A stretch of 64,000 bases of DNA from Cytophagaceae bacterium (GCA_027488815.1 JAIYAX010000026.1:79812-143811), one strand, 5' to 3'; shown: positions 53,101 through 62,031, numbered from the stretch's first letter. Translations and numbers: made by a program. Notes: a model not told the origin generated them from the letters alone.

Positions 53101-54812
53101 CCATTGGAAGTAGTAATACCAAGATCAGAACGAAGCCATAAAGAAAGGCTATCTGATGGCAAGATGTTGTTGAATAAAAATGAAACTGTTGCTGAAGTAT
53201 CATTTCCATTGATATTGCTGCTGATGGCTCTGGCATAATACGGTACCCCTGGGCTCAAACCGACAATAGTGCTTGTTACAGTGGTATCAGAGACACCTGA
53301 ACCAGTAGCCGTGGTAATGCTGTTCACAATACTTCCAAACGTTGCAGAAGTACTCACCTGAAAAACGGTACTGGTCGAGATTGCGCCTGGATTGACAGCA
53401 CAGCTTAGAGTTACACTGTTCGCTAAAACTGATGTTTTCGAAATACTTTTGATTTCAGGTATAAAACTTGTGACTACCAAAGGGGCTATGGTGCCATTCA
53501 GTTGTGCAACAAGTGCTCGTATTTTGCCGCCCACCGAAGCCTGACCTACTGCCACCAGTTTTCCACTGGGATTTACCAATACATGGTAACCAAAATCTTC
53601 ATTGTTGCCTCCGCCGTCAACAAAGGTTCTTCCGGCCAAGGTTCCAAAGGTATTGTCCAATGATCCGTTGCTGTTCAGTCTGATCACTGCCATGTCTCTT
53701 GACGTAGCCAATGTGGTTCTCAGAGAGGCACCTGCTACCACTATTTTGCCATTGGTGAGTAGTCTTAGCTGGTATGCTTGGTCTTGTAGGCTACCTACCA
53801 GATCAAATGTAGCTATACCTGAGGTGCCAAAAGTGCTGATCAGGCCACCATTGGCATTCACTTTTAATACAAACATGTTATCGCTATTGTTTCCTGCCAG
53901 CACGTTTCGGGCAATTCCTGCAAGTAAAATGGTTCGGTCAGAACCTATTTCCATGCCAAATGCTTCACTTGCGAGCAAACCGGGTATTGTGTAGAATTCC
54001 ACTCCATCTCCACTGAATGTACTGTCCACCAATCCATTGTTGGTGATACGTATAATTCCAGGATACCACGCACCTGCTATCGCCATCCGACCTGTGGTCA
54101 GAATTTTGTTGTCAGGAGTTAGTACAACTTCTGATATTGATCCACTGACTATGCCTGTAGGAATTCCATACAATCCATCACCGCTAAAACTATTGTCAAA
54201 ACTACCGTCAGCATTGAGTCTTGCCAACATCCAAAAGCGGTTCACAGATGTCGAATAATCTCCAGATAGAACCAGTTTGCCATCAACACTAATTTTCAAA
54301 TCTGTAAGTCGTTGCGAAACAGTAGCAGCAGCATCAAAATCAATAATTCTTGTTCCGCTCACCCCAAAAGTAGTGTCGGTACTTCCGTTAGGGTTTAGTC
54401 GTGTAACGTACCAACGCTGCTCGCCGGCGATGGTAGTGGTACCGGCAAGTAGTATTTTGCCACTGCTAAGAAATCGTACTACGCTGCCCGTTGTGCTGGT
54501 AGAAGCACCAATAAAGCCCCTAAGGACACCGTCAGTGCCAAATGAATTGTCAAGTGATCCATTGGTGTTGAAACGCATTAGAAAATATCGTCCATTGGCA
54601 CCATTGACGGCATCACCGCAAACCAAAAGTTTGCCATCTGTTTGTATGGCACTAGCAAAAGCTCGGTCGGTTGCTGCAAGTGCAGTATCTGAAACTGCCA
54701 GTACAATACCATCGGTATCAAAGCCGGTGTCAAGGTTACCATCTTGTGCAAATGCAGCATTCGTAAATGCCATGCACAGAAGCATAGTTAAAAAAGAGTA
54801 AATAGTTTTCAT
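50121..54812 (-). CDS. Secreted T9SS cargo protein with delta-60 repeats and three LamG-like modules
   Basis: A 1563-residue surface or secreted protein. After a signal peptide (ending TNAAFAQ) come about seven delta-60 repeats (residues ~25-440; units such as GSLDNSFGTDGV and DGKLLVCGDA). Three modules follow, each with a fibronectin-like piece and a LamG/concanavalin-like domain whose C-terminus is repeated: DGDIAEMIIYNRPLSQTE, DGDIAEVIAYNRVLTAQE, and TGQIAEVIINNAQIASSG. The final ~75 residues (LEIYPNPAQNTIQLATS... LSPGTYMLIL) are a type A type IX sorting domain, for export across the outer membrane. Likely a glycan-binding or adhesive protein; ligand unknown. Confidence 0.93.
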   Translation of the reverse strand: MKTIYSFLTMLLCMAFTNAAFAQDGNLDTGFDTDGIVLAVSDTALAATDRAFASAIQTDGKLLVCGDAVNGANGRYFLMRFNTNGSLDNSFGTDGVLRGFIGASTSTTGSVVRFLSSGKILLAGTTTIAGEQRWYVTRLNPNGSTDTTFGVSGTRIIDFDAAATVSQRLTDLKISVDGKLVLSGDYSTSVNRFWMLARLNADGSFDNSFSGDGLYGIPTGIVSGSISEVVLTPDNKILTTGRMAIAGAWYPGIIRITNNGLVDSTFSGDGVEFYTIPGLLASEAFGMEIGSDRTILLAGIARNVLAGNNSDNMFVLKVNANGGLISTFGTSGIATFDLVGSLQDQAYQLRLLTNGKIVVAGASLRTTLATSRDMAVIRLNSNGSLDNTFGTLAGRTFVDGGGNNEDFGYHVLVNPSGKLVAVGQASVGGKIRALVAQLNGTIAPLVVTSFIPEIKSISKTSVLANSVTLSCAVNPGAISTSTVFQVSTSATFGSIVNSITTATGSGVSDTTVTSTIVGLSPGVPYYARAISSNINGNDTSATVSFLFNNILPSDSLSLWLRSDLGITTSNGSLITSWADLSSKSNDVGIAPGISQPTIVSNVINGFPVVRFDGTNDFLTSTKNLDVRNGPSVFVVTKNDVRKDYNALLKLSATHTQTSSQMELYWQAGTSGNGNLVYVANRPTSGFGGLAKSKSYANIGTANTYYLASFIVPSNIEASGYYNGDSLTNGIDGGTGVFFPQIADLAHIGVIPGGASFLDGDIAEMIIYNRPLSQTERLQVELYLANRYNLSLGYVPTASLDTFSNLTATSITLRANVTPKSLGTNYLFEVSTSPNFTSPISSTTASLAASATASLVSATISGLSSGTIYYYRTKLTNAAGTFYSNIGAFKPQTQIPTNGMRTWISADQAVETTNQKVTGIYDLAEPRLYTSTDTATAPSLVTNVLNGKPVLRYDGSNDVLTGNRPLDLRTNLTTVIVFKNRVRKSYNGLFRIASALTGETSNLEIFSDGGGTGNGLQFISVNRASNSLATLETSSSGNTFPVNNYYVWVEQKFQIGNPAVGSRLINNNLITQTLGGTTQSLRTPNFINTPYIGIGYNGTAFAGNKYLDGDIAEVIAYNRVLTAQELSQLHAYLEQKYSLGILKPALSNLSVTKQGGSNTFLASSFTIDNRGVSGSYQVQYSSNKFSTFDTLARQFYTSAQSSFTAQIPAPLKFTVYQVRVVASNAFGTDTLSREAMSPFANFDDSQIQGWYRSDGGVVIGTTAGKVQRWINLRNSGSVSNDLEALLGLQEPSLQTNAINTHPALEFNGATTSLRSNALVNLGFFTISIVFKATGGLVYEHGTNTNFNDGSYLNSTNGNTIMVRRSFDRSTKNLAAGWATNNTYRIVTHVFTGSHASHNLYVNGQLMSMTNGPFTANPGASADATLFLGSRNAASDFMTGQIAEVIINNAQIASSGLDSLHAYLAQRYNIGIVTGIEQEPLQFGKLEIYPNPAQNTIQLATSGEGLPQGRLEIYSLEGRLIQVEEQIEVINGVSIPLSIEQLSPGTYMLILHSDKGVLRRKLIKE

Positions 54813-54923
54813 TGGTTTTGATGGGTTTTTACGTTTCGAAAGTAGTGGGGGGCTACTTCTATATATCGTACAAATCCACCAACTGCGGCTTTGAACCCAC
54901 GAGCAACGGAGTTATTTCATGAG

Positions 54924-55688
54924 CTACGGCCTCATCTCAGCCAAAGCATCACTTAGCTCGGTTCTCTTCTCTCTTGAGATGGGGATTTCCTGGTCATTTT
55001 CCATGATGAGGTAGCCGCCATCCCCACGCACAAATTGTTTGATCCTGCGAAGGTTGATCAGAAAACTCCTGTGGCAGCGAAAGAACTTACGGGTAGGAGG
55101 GAGCAGTTTTTCAAATTCAATCAGTTTTTTACTCACCACCAACTGGCTGCCATTGTTGAGGTAAATTTCTGTATAAGAGCCATCTGCTTTCAGATACAGT
55201 AGTTCCCTGATATGTACAAAAAGGAGCCCTGTAGCGATAGGTAGAGCGATTTTCTGATCCTCTTCGTTTTCTGAGAGGTTGATCTTCAAGGCCGCCATGC
55301 GTTCCTTGTGCTGGTCTTCTTGTTTGATGATCACCTTTTGTAAGGCATCCTGCAATCTTTTGATCTGGATGGGTTTGAGCAGGTAGTCTACTGCAGATAG
55401 CTCAAAAGCTTGAATGGCATATTCGCTGTACGCTGTAACGAAAATGATCTGAAAATTGACCGCATCGGTGTCAAAGAAATCAAGTAGCTGAAGCCCGGTA
55501 TAGCCCGGCATCTCCACATCCAGAAAAACCAGATCAGGTTGTGTACGGCGGATGAGCTTCACCGCTTCCGGTACATCATCTCCTTCTCCCACAATTTCCA
55601 CTTCTGGGCAATGCTGACTGATCAGGTGCTTTAGTGTATTTCTCGCTAGCTCTTCATCATCAATCACTAAGGCTCTGAGTAAACTCAT
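54924..55688 (-). CDS. LytTR family response regulator
   Basis: A 254-residue response regulator with a receiver domain (about residues 1-125) and a LytTR DNA-binding domain (about 150-254). The phospho-acceptor is D57 (LVFLDVEMPG), acidic pocket D10/D11 (VIDDEE), and the conserved Lys of the receiver is in YLLKPIQIKR. LytTR landmarks are FRCHRSFLINLRRI near 215-228. It begins 9 nt after the stop of the kinase gene upstream on the minus strand (55698-58715), its cognate partner by position. Confidence 0.96.
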   Translation of the reverse strand: MSLLRALVIDDEELARNTLKHLISQHCPEVEIVGEGDDVPEAVKLIRRTQPDLVFLDVEMPGYTGLQLLDFFDTDAVNFQIIFVTAYSEYAIQAFELSAVDYLLKPIQIKRLQDALQKVIIKQEDQHKERMAALKINLSENEEDQKIALPIATGLLFVHIRELLYLKADGSYTEIYLNNGSQLVVSKKLIEFEKLLPPTRKFFRCHRSFLINLRRIKQFVRGDGGYLIMENDQEIPISREKRTELSDALAEMRP

Positions 55689-55697
55689 CGGGTCGTT

Positions 55698-58600
55698 TTA
55701 GTTGTTGGTTTTTACAGGTATGTTCAGCCATACGGTTGTGCCGATGGATTGGTTTTGCAAATCTACTTTATCCACAACTTCTACGCTCAAATTTCCTCCA
55801 AGCTCACTATTGAGCAGGTCTAGTCTTTGTTGGTTGGCCCGAGTTGAAAAGGAGGTGTATTTTTTTCTATCCTGATTGATTTGGGCTGATCTGGCCCTGC
55901 CTACGCCATTGTCATCGATTTTTACCCGTAGTAAATCACCTTTCTGGTAGAAGGCAATCTCCAGTTTCCGATCTTGCTTTTTGTGAAGCAGGCCGTGTTT
56001 GAGGGCATTTTCAACGTAAGGCTGCACCAGCATGGTGGGCAGCATGATCTCATCAGCGTCACACTCCAGCTCCGTATGCAGGTGGTAACTAAAGCTTTGA
56101 CCAAATCGGACCTGCTCAAGTTCCAGATAAAGCTTCAATGCTTCGAGCTCCTCTTGTAGATCAATAAGCTCTTTATTGGACATGTCCAGAATTCGCCTCA
56201 TCAGGTCAGAGAATTTACCCAGGTATTCATTTGCTCTGGATTTATCATCGGTGATGAAAAAGTTTTGAATGGCATTGAGTGCGTTGAAAATGAAATGCGG
56301 GTTCATCTGGGCTTTGATTGCCGTAAGTGTCGATATCTTAAGCCTCTGTTCGATCTGTTCTTTTTCGTTTTTAAGTGTAGCCTGCTCCAAAGCCAGCCTA
56401 CTTTTGATTTGAAGTTGCTTGATGCGGTTTTGGAAATAGAAAGCGACCAGGCCAAGAGCAGAGAGGCCACATAAGCTTAAGAACCACCACTGCATCCAAA
56501 AAGGACGAAGGATTTCCAGAGGGAAATTCACAAAATCAGCCGATTCTACCCCATCTTCATTGATGGCATGTGCCTGGAAGACATAATTACCGGGTGAAAG
56601 CGATATAAAGCGGGCGACATGATCGGAAGCATTGCTGTATTGCCAGCCTGAGTCAAGGCCAAGCATGCGGTACTTGTATCGAAAGGAACCCCAACTTCTG
56701 AAGCTGATCCCATCCAATTCAAACAACAGATTGTTATCCAAATGACTGAGATGAGGCTTTTTCGCCAGATCAGATGGCCGGTCATTGACCAGCAGGCCAG
56801 TGAGGTAAATCTTGGGTTCATGTTGGTTTTGAGGTTCAAGTGAGGTAGGAATGGATGCTAGACCCTTTCCTGTGGCTAGCCATAGCTGGTCTTTGTTGAG
56901 GAGTAGGTCATTGATTTCATTGGAAGGAAGGCCATCCGCTTTGTTGTAAATGAGACTCTTTTTTTCACTTAGTGAAATTCGAGCTAGTCCCTCGTAAGAC
57001 CCTACCCACACCCTGCCGGGCTCGAGTGCAAGCGAGGTGATTGCATCGGTCTTTAGCAGGTTTTCATGGTTAAAATGATAAATCTCTTTTTGATCTACAA
57101 AGGCATATAGCCCATTTGAGACTGTGCCCACCCACAGGGTATCTTTCTGCAAAGCCAATGTACTGGTGTAAAGGCTTTGTCCTGATTTGGTTTTTAATTC
57201 GGTATGCCCTTCCGGGGTGTATCGGTAAACTCCATCCTGGTAGGCTATCCACAACTCATTATTAATGCTATCATATAGGGCAGTCCTGCAGCGATTCGTT
57301 CGGAACATGCGCTCAGGCCGCATTCCGGGGGCAGGGGGTACCAGCTTCCAGCCGACATCCTGTTTTTTACTGCCAATCAAGGCTGATTTGAAGCAGGAAA
57401 CATAAAGCAATGATCCGACAGGCCCGGGGCTGATGGATTTAATACAACCTTGCTCAAGAAGCACTTCTGCCTTGCTTTGCCCCGGTTTGAAGGAAATGAT
57501 GATGTCTGAACCGGTGACGATCCTGTCTTCTTCCTTCCAGTAGTGAACAGCAGATACATTTTTTTTGATAGGCGTTATGTACCTGAACAGCACTTTGCCG
57601 CTTTGAGGGTCAATCTGATAGATCACTCCATTTTGCATGGCCGTCAGAATGGTTCCATCAGGACCTGAAACCACTTTGAGACAACGGTGGCCCATGTTTT
57701 CTGAAGGAAGTAATTGCATCACCTCCAGAGAAGGGAAAAATAAAATGCCTGAGCCCAAAGTAGCTATCCACCAGTTGCCCTCCCGGTCCGTAATTACTTT
57801 CGAAATGGCCTTGTCAGGAAAAAAAGGTCGGGTATTGAGGGGTCTATAAAGACTGTCAAAAAGGTAGAAGCCATTGTAGGAAGCAAGACAGAAGTACTTT
57901 CCCAGGCAGGTGGTAACCCCGGTAAATACAAGTTCTTTGGGAAAAACACTTTCGATCGCTTTGTTTCGCACAAAAACCCCATTTTCATAGGTGAAAACGG
58001 ATTTATTGTTCCGGGTGAAAAACATGGCCTTGTCACCTAATGTACTTAACAAAGGATTACTGAGCAGTTCATTCTCAGGGGATATGGACATACTGCTGTC
58101 GGTAAATTGAATAGGGTTCCAATTTTTTAAATCACAGGTGGTAAACACTTCTGACATAGAGTTAATGTACCAGTATTGACCCCTTTGGTCTTGGGAGATG
58201 TCTAATGGTACATCATTTTGTGTTCTGCCGGAGGGAGAAGGTACTTTATTCCATTTCTTTTTCGATTGCTCATACCAGAATAAGCCTTTGTCGGAGCCAC
58301 CCCAGAGTTTATCTTGCCGGTCAACAAAAATGATCGGGAAGCCAAGTCTGATGTTGGGTAGCCATTCTTCCTGCACATGCATGCTGTCATTTTTCAAGTA
58401 AAGGATCTGCCCTGTGAAATTATGGCACCAAATCCGCCCGGACTGATCCTCAATCGTTCCTGTTAAGGCCCTTCCGGTAAGGTTCTCTGAGGCGTACTTT
58501 TTAAATCGAATGCCATCATACCGGCTCAAACCATCGGCAGAACCAACCCATAGGTATCCCTTTCGGTCTTGATACAAATGATAGATTTCCATGCTTGGCA

Positions 58601-58715
58601 AGCCATCCTCATCACTTAACAGCCTACATGCAGGATTAGCTTCAGGCAGGTCACTTTGCCCTACAGCAGCCATGGAGATCAAAAGCAGACAACCAATCAG
58701 GCGAATGAAGTACAT
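55698..58715 (-). CDS. Beta-propeller (Reg_prop/Y_Y_Y) LytS-type sensor histidine kinase
   Basis: A 1005-residue membrane kinase. After a signal peptide (ending AAVGQ), repeated two-component propeller repeats (for example RKGYLWVGSADGLSRYDGIRFKKY) form a periplasmic beta-propeller, then a Y_Y_Y domain (RYKMLGLDSGWQYS), one membrane helix near residue 745, a coiled coil, and the LytS kinase with H807 in NPHFIFNALNAIQNF. Unlike hybrid HTCS sensors it lacks a fused receiver. Such propeller sensors often detect polysaccharides or cell-wall material in Bacteroidota, but the ligand here is unknown. It is paired with the LytTR regulator. Confidence 0.94.
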   Translation of the reverse strand: MYFIRLIGCLLLISMAAVGQSDLPEANPACRLLSDEDGLPSMEIYHLYQDRKGYLWVGSADGLSRYDGIRFKKYASENLTGRALTGTIEDQSGRIWCHNFTGQILYLKNDSMHVQEEWLPNIRLGFPIIFVDRQDKLWGGSDKGLFWYEQSKKKWNKVPSPSGRTQNDVPLDISQDQRGQYWYINSMSEVFTTCDLKNWNPIQFTDSSMSISPENELLSNPLLSTLGDKAMFFTRNNKSVFTYENGVFVRNKAIESVFPKELVFTGVTTCLGKYFCLASYNGFYLFDSLYRPLNTRPFFPDKAISKVITDREGNWWIATLGSGILFFPSLEVMQLLPSENMGHRCLKVVSGPDGTILTAMQNGVIYQIDPQSGKVLFRYITPIKKNVSAVHYWKEEDRIVTGSDIIISFKPGQSKAEVLLEQGCIKSISPGPVGSLLYVSCFKSALIGSKKQDVGWKLVPPAPGMRPERMFRTNRCRTALYDSINNELWIAYQDGVYRYTPEGHTELKTKSGQSLYTSTLALQKDTLWVGTVSNGLYAFVDQKEIYHFNHENLLKTDAITSLALEPGRVWVGSYEGLARISLSEKKSLIYNKADGLPSNEINDLLLNKDQLWLATGKGLASIPTSLEPQNQHEPKIYLTGLLVNDRPSDLAKKPHLSHLDNNLLFELDGISFRSWGSFRYKYRMLGLDSGWQYSNASDHVARFISLSPGNYVFQAHAINEDGVESADFVNFPLEILRPFWMQWWFLSLCGLSALGLVAFYFQNRIKQLQIKSRLALEQATLKNEKEQIEQRLKISTLTAIKAQMNPHFIFNALNAIQNFFITDDKSRANEYLGKFSDLMRRILDMSNKELIDLQEELEALKLYLELEQVRFGQSFSYHLHTELECDADEIMLPTMLVQPYVENALKHGLLHKKQDRKLEIAFYQKGDLLRVKIDDNGVGRARSAQINQDRKKYTSFSTRANQQRLDLLNSELGGNLSVEVVDKVDLQNQSIGTTVWLNIPVKTNN

Positions 58716-58869
58716 GCACCAACTTAGTATTTTTTTATCATGTGGGCATATCAGCTTGAAAGGCTGGTTGCCGATTTAGGTTTTTTGTGACTTAAAAAGC
58801 TGATAAACCGAGGGGTAATCTTCAAAATAATAAATTTATTACATTGATAATCAATACATAAAATAAAAA

Positions 58870-58890
58870 TATGTACAATATATGTACATA
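58870..58890. promoter_or_regulatory. Probable MarR operator
   Basis: An inverted repeat of arms TATGTACA and TGTACATA separated by ATATA; both 8-bp arms are perfect. It lies about 17 nt before the TACATTTG -7 box (58908-58915) of the marR gene, covering the expected -33 region. Two direct repeats ACATACATTT (58886-58895 and 58905-58914) overlap this area. Confidence 0.6.
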
Positions 58891-58907
58891 CATTTAAATT
58901 TAATACA

Positions 58908-58915
58908 TACATTTG
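58908..58915 (+). promoter_or_regulatory. TAnnTTTG -7 box of the MarR-yceI operon
   Basis: TACATTTG is a full -7 match 8 nt before the MarR ATG (58923), implying a very short leader. Confidence 0.55.
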
Positions 58916-58922
58916 TACCGTC

Positions 58923-59372
58923 ATGGGAATTCAGCAGGACATACAACAAACCAAGTTCAAAAGCGTGTATCACAAAGCCTTTGTAAATATTCTATACACC
59001 AGTGCATGGCTGGAGTATCGGTATGCGGCGGTTTTCAAGCGGTACGATTTGACTTCGGCACAGTTCAATGTATTGCGCATTCTGAGGGGTCAGCATCCCA
59101 AGCCCTCTACAGTAAACCTGATTATTGAGCGCATGTTGGACAAGAGTTCCAACGCCTCAAGAATTGTGGAAAAACTAAGGCTAAAAGAAATGGTAACCCG
59201 GGAAGAGTGTGCTACCGACCGCAGACTTGTAGAAGTAAGGATAACTGCAAAAGGACTAGGATTGCTCAAAGAAATTGATCAGAAAGAAAATGATATTAAT
59301 CTTGAGCCGTCTCTTCTCACGGAGCAGGAAGCGGAGCAACTGAGTGAACTCCTTGACAAACTAAGAAAGTAA
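58923..59372 (+). CDS. MarR family transcriptional regulator
   Basis: A 149-residue regulator of the winged-helix MarR type. The DNA-binding region spans residues ~50-100 (NVLRILRGQHPKPSTVNLIIERMLDKSSNASRIVEKL, then the wing VTREECATDRRLVEVRITAKGL). It precedes yceI by 29 nt on the same strand and probably controls it; a palindrome TATGTACA-N5-TGTACATA stands upstream. MarR proteins often respond to small phenolic or oxidative signals, not demonstrated here. Confidence 0.94.
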   Translation: MGIQQDIQQTKFKSVYHKAFVNILYTSAWLEYRYAAVFKRYDLTSAQFNVLRILRGQHPKPSTVNLIIERMLDKSSNASRIVEKLRLKEMVTREECATDRRLVEVRITAKGLGLLKEIDQKENDINLEPSLLTEQEAEQLSELLDKLRK

Positions 59373-59401
59373 CCTTTTAAACCTTTTAAATTTAAAACAC
59401 C

Positions 59402-60007
59402 ATGAAAACAAGAATGCAATTTGTAACACTTCTTTCAGCGATGCTGATTTCAGCTTTGAGCTTTGCCGGAACAAAAGATGGCAACTTTAATGCTGACACT
59501 AAGTCAAGTTCAGTAAAATGGCTGGGCAAGAAAGTAACCGGCGAGCATTATGGAACTGTAAAAGTCAAAGCTGGCTCATTTACCGTAGCAGGTGGTCAAT
59601 TGACTGCTGGTAGCTTTGAAGTGGACATGAACAGTATCGTTTGTGATGACTTGAAAGATGCTGAATACAATGGAAAATTGATCGGACACCTTAAGTCAGA
59701 TGACTTTTTCTCAGTAGCTAAATTTGCAACTGCCTCTTTCAAAGTTACCAAGGCTACCAAAGGAGCTAAAGATGGTGAATACACAGTAACAGGTGATCTG
59801 ACCATCAAAGGCAAAACTCTTCCCGTTAGTTTCCCGGTAACGATCACTGAAGCTGGAGGAAAAGTAACTGTAGCTGGAGACCTTACTTTCGATCGTGCCA
59901 AATATGATATCCGCTACGGATCAGGCTCTTTCTTTGAAGGTTTGGGTGACAAAATGATCTACGATGAGGTAAAACTTAGCCTGAACATCGTGTCTTCAGC
60001 CAAATAA
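59402..60007 (+). CDS. YceI family protein
   Basis: A 201-residue exported protein. The signal peptide (MKTRMQFVTLLSAMLISALSFAG) precedes a YceI lipocalin-like barrel that binds isoprenoid-type ligands in the periplasm. Family landmarks are SSVKWLGKKVTGEHYGTVKVKAGSFTV, LKSDDFFSVAKFATASF, and ITIKGKTLPVSFPVT-like DLTIKGKTLPVSFPVTITE. It probably shares the MarR transcript and is followed by a strong terminator. The AT-rich sequence before its ATG contains a tandem ACCTTTTAA repeat. Confidence 0.95.
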   Translation: MKTRMQFVTLLSAMLISALSFAGTKDGNFNADTKSSSVKWLGKKVTGEHYGTVKVKAGSFTVAGGQLTAGSFEVDMNSIVCDDLKDAEYNGKLIGHLKSDDFFSVAKFATASFKVTKATKGAKDGEYTVTGDLTIKGKTLPVSFPVTITEAGGKVTVAGDLTFDRAKYDIRYGSGSFFEGLGDKMIYDEVKLSLNIVSSAK

Positions 60008-60039
60008 GCACACTTAACACAACCAAAACTTAATGAAAG

Positions 60040-60066
60040 GGGCCGCAATGCGGCCCTTTTTTTTTC
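60040..60066 (+). terminator. Terminator of the MarR-yceI transcript
   Basis: GGGCCGC/GCGGCCC stem with an AAT loop followed by a run of at least nine T. Confidence 0.9.
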
Positions 60067-60098
60067 GGGTTCATGACCGGATTTTTCGGGTTCATGAC
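60061..60098 (+). promoter_or_regulatory. Two 17-bp direct repeats, 21-bp period (possible LytTR sites)
   Basis: TTTTTCGGGTTCATGAC occurs at 60061-60077 and again at 60082-60098. The start-to-start distance is 21 bp, two helical turns, as expected for tandem LytTR-domain binding. It stands upstream of the kinase-regulator operon starting at 60142, about 32 nt before a TAAACTTG box (60130-60137). Confidence 0.55.
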
Positions 60099-60141
60099 AA
60101 TCGCTCGCTACTTAGCTGAAGCCCTTGGTTAAACTTGCCCG

Positions 60142-62016
60142 ATGAACATCATGCTTAGCTCCAGGCTTCTCTTCATTACTGTTTCGATCAGCTTGTTTTC
60201 GCTCTATCAGCTTGCTATTGCTCAGGGATCAACAAACAAAAAACAGGATGAAGTCTGGTTTTTAAACCTCCCCAATGACACCATTTCAGTACGCAGGCTT
60301 TATGAATTATCAGATAGTCTGGCGCATGAGTCGAGCGAATTATCACGAATGGCTGCTGAAACAGGCCTTAGGATAGCAAAGTCCATTGGCTTTGAGGAGT
60401 ACAATGGAAAGCTTTACTCATGCATGGGCAGGTATTTTTACCAGCAAGGTGAGCCATCAAAAGCGCTGGAGTACTGCCATAAAAACCTTGACTTTTATCG
60501 GAAACGAAATGACAGCCTGCATGTAGCACAGGCGTACAGCAATATTGCATTGATCTACATGCGTTCTGAAAACCAAACAGAAGCATTGAAGTACCTGCGT
60601 AATTCTGAGCAGATTTATCTAAACGCTGGGAGAAAGACTGAGCTGCCTGGCATTTACAACAAAATAGGAGGATGCTACAATGAAATGGGCATGTTTGAGG
60701 AGGGCGGGCATTATTTGCTTAAAGCCTTTGATCTCGCCATGTTTTTACAAAGCCATGATCAGGCACTTTATATCTCAAACAACCTATGTAACCATTTTAC
60801 CAGTCTGAATGCCTTTGAAGATGCAAAAACCTATGCTTTTAAAACCATCCAACTGGCGGATGATCTGAAGAACAAAAGTTATCAGGCCATCGCATACCAA
60901 AGTCTGGGTCAGGTATTATTCAATCAGCATCAATATAAGGCAGCTTACGACTGGTATTACAAGGCTTACGGCATAAACAAAGCCATAGGGCTACGCTATG
61001 AATCGGTGCAGCTGATGGACAATATTGCGGAAAGCCTGGAGTTTGATGGGCAACTTAAGGAAGCCCTGATGTGGTTTAAGCGATATAAACTTGCCAATGA
61101 TAGCCTGATTAATTTAGATAAAGCAGAGGCCATGGCAGAGCAAGAGCGCAAGTTTCAACTTAAGGAGAAAAACGAGGCCATTCATGCGCTTAGCCTTGAG
61201 AACAAAGCCAAAGAAGCTGATCTGGCAAGAGCTGAAACAGAGCGAAACTTCCTGCTGTTGCTGGGGGCACTGATCTTTTCCTTGGTCTTCATTGGGTGGA
61301 TGCATTACCAGTCTAAAAACAGGCTCAACAAAATATTACAGTCAAAGAACAAACAGATCGCCTTGCAGAACAAGCAGATAGAGGAGCAGAACGACTTGCT
61401 GCGTCGGTCAAATGCCTCGCTCAAGGAGGAAAATATTCAGGCCCAGTTTGAAATACTGCGAAACCAGATCAATCCTCATTTCTTGTTTAACAGCCTCAAT
61501 ACCCTGGCCTCGATTATCCCTCAGAACCCCTCAAGCGCTGTGCATTTCACCCATGAATTTGCCAAACTGTTCAGAAAAGTGCTTGAGTTTAAAAATCAAC
61601 ACCTCATCAGCCTTGAGGAAGAGCTAGAACTGGTGGATCGGTACCTGTACTTGCAGCGTACACGTTTTGCCGACAAGTTGCAGGTGCGTCAACAGATCGA
61701 AGCAGAAAGCCTGAAAGAATTTGTGCCTCCTTTTTGCCTGCAGTTGCTCATCGAAAACGCCATCAAACACAACGAGATTTCCTCGGAAAAGCCTTTGAAA
61801 ATCTCAATATTTACAGAAAATAATCAACTCTGTGTGTTGAACAACATACAGTTGCGCAGCAGCAGGCCAGAGTCAACCGGCATAGGATTGGAAAACATAC
61901 GTCGCAGGTATGCCATTCTCACAGGTACAACTCCTATTTTTGAACGAAATGGTGAGCAGTTTGAAGTACGTGTACCCTTGCTTGAATGTGAAGAGCTTCA
62001 TGAAATAAACCCTTGA
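60142..62016 (+). CDS. TPR-containing LytS-type sensor histidine kinase
   Basis: A 624-residue kinase with the same plan as the orphan at 1611-3452: signal peptide, TPR array (about 60-330), coiled coil, one membrane helix (about 375-393, FLLLLGALIFSLVFIGWM), coiled coil and LytS kinase. The phospho-acceptor is H446 in NPHFLFNSLNTL and the N-box is IENAIKHNE. Its LytTR regulator starts 15 nt downstream. A perfect 21-bp-period direct repeat in its upstream region may be a binding site for that regulator. Confidence 0.95.
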   Translation: MNIMLSSRLLFITVSISLFSLYQLAIAQGSTNKKQDEVWFLNLPNDTISVRRLYELSDSLAHESSELSRMAAETGLRIAKSIGFEEYNGKLYSCMGRYFYQQGEPSKALEYCHKNLDFYRKRNDSLHVAQAYSNIALIYMRSENQTEALKYLRNSEQIYLNAGRKTELPGIYNKIGGCYNEMGMFEEGGHYLLKAFDLAMFLQSHDQALYISNNLCNHFTSLNAFEDAKTYAFKTIQLADDLKNKSYQAIAYQSLGQVLFNQHQYKAAYDWYYKAYGINKAIGLRYESVQLMDNIAESLEFDGQLKEALMWFKRYKLANDSLINLDKAEAMAEQERKFQLKEKNEAIHALSLENKAKEADLARAETERNFLLLLGALIFSLVFIGWMHYQSKNRLNKILQSKNKQIALQNKQIEEQNDLLRRSNASLKEENIQAQFEILRNQINPHFLFNSLNTLASIIPQNPSSAVHFTHEFAKLFRKVLEFKNQHLISLEEELELVDRYLYLQRTRFADKLQVRQQIEAESLKEFVPPFCLQLLIENAIKHNEISSEKPLKISIFTENNQLCVLNNIQLRSSRPESTGIGLENIRRRYAILTGTTPIFERNGEQFEVRVPLLECEELHEINP

Positions 62017-62031
62017 TTAAACCCTTCCTTT

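Noticed and set aside
53602-54801. Open frames opposite the T9SS cargo gene
   Set aside because: Low-complexity Pro/Ser/Leu translation caused by repeats of the real gene on the other strand.
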